Assembly: GCA_947381875.1 (NCBI GenBank)
Contig: CANCXY010000146.1
Span: 1 to 8,523, forward strand
Direction of reading: 5' to 3'
DNA length: 8,523 nucleotides
Source of the DNA: an uncultured Clostridia bacterium
GTDB taxonomy: Bacteria > Bacillota > Clostridia > Oscillospirales > Ruminococcaceae
The position numbers and the translations under genes were made by a program. Below the pieces are notes generated by a model, which made no database searches, had not been told where the DNA came from, and saw only the letters and a program-made list of their open reading frames with translations. Shown piece after piece: positions 5,024 to 8,523 of the stretch (its first letter is position 1; each line of letters starts with the position of its first letter).

Positions 5024-8000
5024 ATGAAGAAAACACACAGGTTCCTCAGTCTGCTTTTGTGCGGCGCATTGCTGCTGACGCTGTGCGCGCCACCAGCGCT
5101 CGCGGCAGAGGACACCAGGACAAACGCCGTTTCCGTCTGGGTGGGCGGCGAGGAAATGAAGGCGGAGGCAAGCGCCGCCGCTTATGCCACAACGGACGAA
5201 GAAGGAAAAGTGACAATACAGGGGGGAGGGTGGCAGCTATCTGACTGGAACATCCGTCTGGAACAGACAGATGAAAAGATCGTTCTTACACTGAACGGGG
5301 CGGTTATCAAGGAGACAGAGCCCTTTGCCGTGAACATATTCAGTAAAATAAACGCAGGGATAAACTATGAAGGCAGTAAACCGTTGGAGATCCGCCTGAT
5401 AGGGGCGAACGCCGTAACCCCGGTTATAGGGGAATCAGATGGGAATGTGTCAGCGATTGCCGCGATAAGAACTGCGTCAGCCGATTTGACGATTACCAAT
5501 GATGCGGCTGACGCTTCGGCAAGCCTGGTTGCTTCGTGCGAAGGGGCAGCAAAGGACAGCATCGTAGAGCCCTATGGCTTTTACTGCGGCGGAAACGTCA
5601 CGCTGAGCGGTTCCGTCACAGTAACGGCGCAAGGCGGCCCGTGCATGAGTAACAACACAGGCTTTCATGGGAACGCACTCACAGTGAAGGACGACGCCCA
5701 TCTTATCGCGAACAGTGGGTTTACAACAGCGTCTTCTGGAGGAAACGCCCGTGGCGTTCATCTTACTGGTACGCTGACGGCATCCGGCAACGCGAAGATA
5801 AAAGCATCCGCTTCGGGCAACGGGCCGTGCTGTGGGATTTTCTGTACCGGCGGCGCAGAGATTTCCGGCCGGGCGCAGGTGGATGTCAGTATAAGCAGCA
5901 CCCATCAAAGCAGCGGTGTAATGTTGATGGGCAGCAGGGCTTTGCACATATCTGACAATGCACAGTGGACGGCAAAGGGAACACTCCGAAACATGGTTCA
6001 AGTTGTTTTTTCCGGCGAACGGTTTTGTATGGACAGCCAAACGGATCAAGACTATCTGAGCAATCTGAATTTTTCCGTTGAGGGTGGAACCACGTACATC
6101 TGGCGCAATGAGGAGGGGGGCGAGTTCCGGGCTCTGCCGCTTTCTCCTGACGCCAATCAGGGCACCTATTTTGAGGCTCAGACCGGCTATACGGTAACGC
6201 TGAAGGGAACTGGAAGGGGTTATGATGCAATGGGAACAAAAACCCTGGCGCGTCAGCCCGACCAGGATACGAACCTTTTAGGAGAGGCCGGCAGCTGGGA
6301 GCATTATAACTTTGAAGGATGGTACGATAATCAAGAAGGTACCGGCGAGGCGGTTACGGTTGTCGTCAAAGATGACCCGGGCAATAAAACCTTCTACGCG
6401 AAATGGGTACCAGACACCTATACGGTAACACTGGTGACAAACGGCGGCACGGTGCAAAGCGGGAACGTTACAAGCCATTCCTACGGCAAAGATACGCGGC
6501 TTCCAACAAATGTAACAAAGGACGGATATACATTTGGCGGCTGGTACACGGATAAAGATTTTAACAACGGCCCGGAATATACCATCCCACAATCGGAAAC
6601 AGGCGAAAAAACCTTCTATGCCAAGTGGCTTTCCAGCGATAAGAGCATAACGAGTGTTGCTGTACAGGGAATCGCCGGTACCATTCAGGGCGATATTGTT
6701 ACAGTTGTCCTGCCCTATGGCTCCACCCTGCCGGAAAGCAAGGATGAGTTTGCCATTACCGCGGCGGGAGAGGTTGATTCACTGGTTGAGCAGGATAAAG
6801 GGGAATGGCGTTTCGTCGTTAATGCCGCAGATGGCACCCGGAAAACCTATACAGTTTGTATCAGCATCGGGGAGGACCCGGCGAAGGAAAACAAAGCGGA
6901 TATTGCCGCTTTGCTGGCCGAGCTGAAGGCAGCAGACTGGACGGTGGAACAGGCCGCGGCGAATACCAGAGAGGAAATTTCCGCATGGCTCAACGCGCGC
7001 CTGAAGGAAATGGACCTGAACGGCATAAGCCCGGACGTGCTTGTAGAGAGCTGCACCCCCGCGATAGCCGGGGACGCTGGGAACAAGGCGGGCACAGACG
7101 GCAGTTTTGAATGGATCATCACGCTGAACAAGGGCGAGGGGGCTGCCTTGGCGACGGGCTATGTCGAACTGACCGGCAGTATTTTGGCCGCCCCGTTTGA
7201 CCACGCCCACGCATGGTCAGAGACATGGCAGAAAAATGCTGCCCACCACTGGCACGACTGCACGGCGGCGGGCTGCCCTGTCACCGAGAACAGCGGGAAA
7301 GAGGGCTACGCCGCCCACGCGCTGACATGGGAAAACGACAGCGGGAACCACTGGCAGGCATGCGCCGTCTGCGGCTGGAAAGGGGAAAGCGCGGCGCACA
7401 CCTACACGGACGACACCGACACCACCTGCGATATCTGCGGCTATAAGCGCACGATTGCCCCCGATAAGCCGGACACGCCAACCCCGACCCCGACGCCAAT
7501 CGAGCCGGACACACCGTCCGGCCCGTCGAATCCGTCCAATCCCTCCACACCCAGTGTGCCCGATGTGCCGACACTGGAAAAGGAGAACTGGAATGTTGTG
7601 CGGCCTGTCACGGAGGACCCGGAAAACCCGGTGTACACCTATAAAGACGAGGACGGCACCACAGCGACAGGTTCCCGGTACATAGAAAGCCCCGCAGGCG
7701 AGGGGCGGCGGTACCTGTTTGATGAAAAGGGCGTTTTGCAGACGGGGGCAGCGCCCACCCCGCCGCCGTCCACACCCTCGACGCCCTCGACACCGCCAAC
7801 GCAAAGCGGGGGTTCGGTGTATGTGAGCAAGGACGGCGACGTGCTTTTGAACGGGCACCTGTATTATCTGAACCCGGAGAGGAACCCGGCAGACCCGCGC
7901 ACCTGTTACGCCATGACGGATTATCTGCGCATCCGCCCGAACTACGCGGGGCAGACGTATTATAACATAGACGGCATCACCTTTGCGGGGTGGATCAAGA

Positions 8001-8272
8001 CGGCGGATGGGAAACTGCGGTACCAGGCGCGGATTGAGCAGCCTGGGAAGCCGTATGACCTGTACCTGTTTGTCTGGCGCGCGCAGGTATTACCGGCGGG
8101 GTATCATCCCGACCATCCGGGCGACCCGGCGTGGGTAATCCCGGCGGGGAAATACCTGTTTGATGATGAAGGGATATTGATAGAGGAAGAAGGCTGGCAC
8201 GCCTGCGCGGACGGCAAGAGCTACTATACCGACGCAAGCGGACGGATTCTGCACGAGCGTGTGGGAGGATAA
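5024..8272 (+). CDS. Secreted multi-domain cell-surface protein (beta-helix, InlB repeats, CxxC repeats, wall-binding-like C-terminus)
   Basis: The protein has 1082 residues. The start is ATG 5024, with GGGAGG at 5011-5016; the in-frame ATG at 4973 has no such site and would spoil the signal peptide. A Sec signal peptide (KK, LLLCGALLLTL, cleavage near PPALA/AED) spans residues 1-28. Residues 30-340 look like a beta-helix built of G-hydrophobic turns (NVTLSGSVTVTAQGG, GTLTASGNAKIKASASG). Two InlB/Flg_new-type repeats follow at 389-461 and 466-535 (FxGWY, TFYAKW). An Ig/cadherin-like segment covers 541-615, and an unassigned domain 620-722. HWHDC/CxxC repeats lie at 727-809 (C746/C751, C780/C783, C802/C805), possibly metal- or disulfide-linked. 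Two Pro/Thr/Ser linkers follow (about 813-850 and 911-927). The tail has cell-wall-binding-like motifs (YLFDEKGVLQTG, YLFDDEGILIEEEGW, YYTDASGRIL). There is no LPxTG motif. Adhesion or glycan binding is inferred. Confidence 0.93.
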   Translation: MKKTHRFLSLLLCGALLLTLCAPPALAAEDTRTNAVSVWVGGEEMKAEASAAAYATTDEEGKVTIQGGGWQLSDWNIRLEQTDEKIVLTLNGAVIKETEPFAVNIFSKINAGINYEGSKPLEIRLIGANAVTPVIGESDGNVSAIAAIRTASADLTITNDAADASASLVASCEGAAKDSIVEPYGFYCGGNVTLSGSVTVTAQGGPCMSNNTGFHGNALTVKDDAHLIANSGFTTASSGGNARGVHLTGTLTASGNAKIKASASGNGPCCGIFCTGGAEISGRAQVDVSISSTHQSSGVMLMGSRALHISDNAQWTAKGTLRNMVQVVFSGERFCMDSQTDQDYLSNLNFSVEGGTTYIWRNEEGGEFRALPLSPDANQGTYFEAQTGYTVTLKGTGRGYDAMGTKTLARQPDQDTNLLGEAGSWEHYNFEGWYDNQEGTGEAVTVVVKDDPGNKTFYAKWVPDTYTVTLVTNGGTVQSGNVTSHSYGKDTRLPTNVTKDGYTFGGWYTDKDFNNGPEYTIPQSETGEKTFYAKWLSSDKSITSVAVQGIAGTIQGDIVTVVLPYGSTLPESKDEFAITAAGEVDSLVEQDKGEWRFVVNAADGTRKTYTVCISIGEDPAKENKADIAALLAELKAADWTVEQAAANTREEISAWLNARLKEMDLNGISPDVLVESCTPAIAGDAGNKAGTDGSFEWIITLNKGEGAALATGYVELTGSILAAPFDHAHAWSETWQKNAAHHWHDCTAAGCPVTENSGKEGYAAHALTWENDSGNHWQACAVCGWKGESAAHTYTDDTDTTCDICGYKRTIAPDKPDTPTPTPTPIEPDTPSGPSNPSNPSTPSVPDVPTLEKENWNVVRPVTEDPENPVYTYKDEDGTTATGSRYIESPAGEGRRYLFDEKGVLQTGAAPTPPPSTPSTPSTPPTQSGGSVYVSKDGDVLLNGHLYYLNPERNPADPRTCYAMTDYLRIRPNYAGQTYYNIDGITFAGWIKTADGKLRYQARIEQPGKPYDLYLFVWRAQVLPAGYHPDHPGDPAWVIPAGKYLFDDEGILIEEEGWHACADGKSYYTDASGRILHERVGG

Positions 8273-8306
8273 CCGCTTTTGGCCTTATGAATTGATTTTG
8301 AACAGC

Positions 8307-8347
8307 GAACCCCCGGCGAGAGCCGGGGGTTCATAATATGATTTTTT
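8307..8347 (+). terminator. Intrinsic terminator after the surface-protein gene
   Basis: GAACCCCCGGC (8307-8317) and GCCGGGGGTTC (8322-8332) form a perfect 11-bp stem closed by a GAGA (GNRA) tetraloop, 34 nt after the TAA stop. A T6 run (8342-8347) follows after the AT-rich spacer ATAATATGA. The T-tract is 9 nt from the stem, slightly farther than usual. Confidence 0.75.
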
Positions 8348-8360
8348 GAAAGCAAGGGGG

Positions 8361-8389
8361 TTTACAAGGCCGGGTAAAATGGATATAAT
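8361..8389 (+). promoter_or_regulatory. Near-consensus sigma-A promoter of a small RNA
   Basis: TTTACA (8361-8366), a spacer of exactly 17 bp and TATAAT (8384-8389) form the strongest plus-strand promoter in the window. No gene with a ribosome site follows; the transcript would start near 8396 and reach the terminator at 8442-8486. It would drive a short noncoding RNA. Confidence 0.8.
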
Positions 8390-8414
8390 AAAGGCAATAA
8401 AAAGGCACTGTCAA
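8385..8414 (-). promoter_or_regulatory. Possible opposing promoter overlapping the small-RNA promoter
   Basis: On the minus strand a perfect -35 TTGACA (8414-8409), an 18-bp spacer and TATTAT (8390-8385) are present; the -10 overlaps the plus-strand TATAAT by five bases. It would transcribe leftward from about 8378 toward the 3' end of the surface-protein gene, where no minus-strand gene is seen. It could be functional, or a by-product of a region conserved for another reason. Confidence 0.35.
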
Positions 8415-8490
8415 CAGACGGTCAGCCCGGCTTAGACTATTGAAATAGCCGTTACCATTGGGCATGGGGGGCGGCTATTTCTTTTTGTTG
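8396..8490 (+). ncRNA. Candidate antitoxin RNA of a type I toxin-antitoxin locus
   Basis: A transcript of about 95 nt is bounded by the promoter at 8361-8389 and the terminator at 8442-8486. It contains no convincing ORF. It runs convergently into, and overlaps, the 3' end of the minus-strand hydrophobic mini-ORF ending at 8475. This arrangement of short convergent RNAs sharing a terminator is that of par/fst and related Firmicutes type I modules (established for that family). By that model the segment at about 8402-8425 (GGCACTGTCAACAGACGGTC) would pair with the toxin mRNA near its translation start, which lies right of the window. The start point is estimated from promoter spacing. Confidence 0.6.
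8442..8486 (+). terminator. Intrinsic terminator shared with the toxin 3' end
   Basis: GAAATAGCCG (8442-8451) and CGGCTATTTC (8472-8481) form a perfect 10-bp stem with a 20-nt loop, followed immediately by TTTTTGTTGTT on the plus strand. The right arm and T-tract are also the complement of the last codons (AAC AAC AAA AAG AAA TAG) of the opposing ORF. The same stem forms in the minus-strand RNA but is not followed by a T-run there. Confidence 0.85.
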
Positions 8491-8522
8491 TTAGAAATTG
8501 TCCATGCGAGAGCAAAAGCCAG
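8475..8522 (-). CDS. C-terminal end of a small hydrophobic, lysine-tailed protein (probable type I toxin)
   Basis: Only the last 15 codons are visible: LAFALAWTISNNKKK, then stop TAG at 8477-8475; the start lies beyond the right edge. A hydrophobic helix end followed by a short polar, lysine-rich tail is typical of membrane-inserting toxins of about 30-40 residues in Firmicutes type I modules (Fst/Ldr and 'putative holin-like toxin' families). The stop lies inside the small-RNA terminator stem, the position expected for such modules. The other two frames are less protein-like: one stops early at 8491 and one has no stop here. Because so little is visible, the family is inferred from context and cannot be assigned by sequence alone. 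Confidence 0.55.
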   Translation of the reverse strand: MAFALAWTISNNKKK

Positions 8523-8523
8523 A

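Noticed and set aside
5082..5090. Lipoprotein lipobox at LTLC in the signal peptide
   Set aside because: The residue before cysteine is leucine, not the small residue (G, A or S) needed. A standard signal peptidase I site (PPALA/AED) follows a few residues later.
4678..5115. Minus-strand open frame of 145 codons with an 11-residue repeat (PLEKL)
   Set aside because: It is antisense to the surface protein's ribosome site and signal peptide. Its repeat is simply the 33-bp DNA repeat read in frame, and the rest has no protein-like character.
7484..7560. Pro/Thr/Ser coding repeats as a DNA minisatellite or phase-variable tract
   Set aside because: Units such as ACCCCGACC are short and irregular, consistent with an ordinary wall-spanning linker. 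There is no homopolymer or exact repeat likely to slip.

Overview
The window looks like one end of a draft contig from an uncultured or draft-sequenced, GC-rich, Gram-positive gut-type Clostridia bacterium, most likely of the Oscillospirales. This is an inference from three things: AGGAGG-like ribosome sites with sigma-A promoters; a large surface protein with InlB-type repeats, HWxxC/CxxC repeats and cell-wall-binding-like repeats; and modular GC-rich hairpin repeats (CCAAAGGGGC/GCCCCTTTGG type). No rRNA, tRNA or CRISPR array is visible. The first 47 bases contain an Illumina TruSeq adapter and are not genomic.

There are six genes, strictly alternating in strand. They are: the 3' part of an MgtE magnesium transporter (+, 50-910); a HAD-IIA sugar-phosphatase-like hydrolase (-, 1146-1925); a GT2 glycosyltransferase (+, about 2194-3219); an AAA_14/DUF4143 ATPase (-, 3341-4660); a 1082-residue secreted surface protein (+, 5024-8272); and the C-terminal end of a very small hydrophobic protein with a lysine tail (-, stop at 8475, running off the right edge).

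The gaps between genes are organised. The first two convergent gaps (911-1145 and 3220-3340) each carry an array of perfect GC-rich stem-loops of one repeat family, which may end transcription from both sides. The divergent gap at 1926-2193 holds an almost perfectly symmetric back-to-back promoter pair sharing the palindromic -10 ACTATAGT, plus diverged palindromic repeats. The divergent gap at 4661-5023 holds a strong promoter for the ATPase, three 33-bp tandem repeats and three 20-bp tandem repeats.

The most interesting region is the right end (8361-8523). A near-consensus promoter (TTTACA-17-TATAAT) would make a short + strand RNA of about 95 nt. It ends at a stem plus T-tract that lies inside the 3' end of the converging tiny hydrophobic ORF. 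This layout matches a type I toxin-antitoxin locus (Fst/par-like or 'holin-like toxin' type), with a bidirectional terminator encoding the toxin's lysine tail and stop codon. The toxin start lies outside the window.

The genes do not form one pathway. They appear to be single-gene transcription units: ion transport, phosphatase, envelope glycosylation, an accessory ATPase, a surface protein and a probable toxin-antitoxin module.
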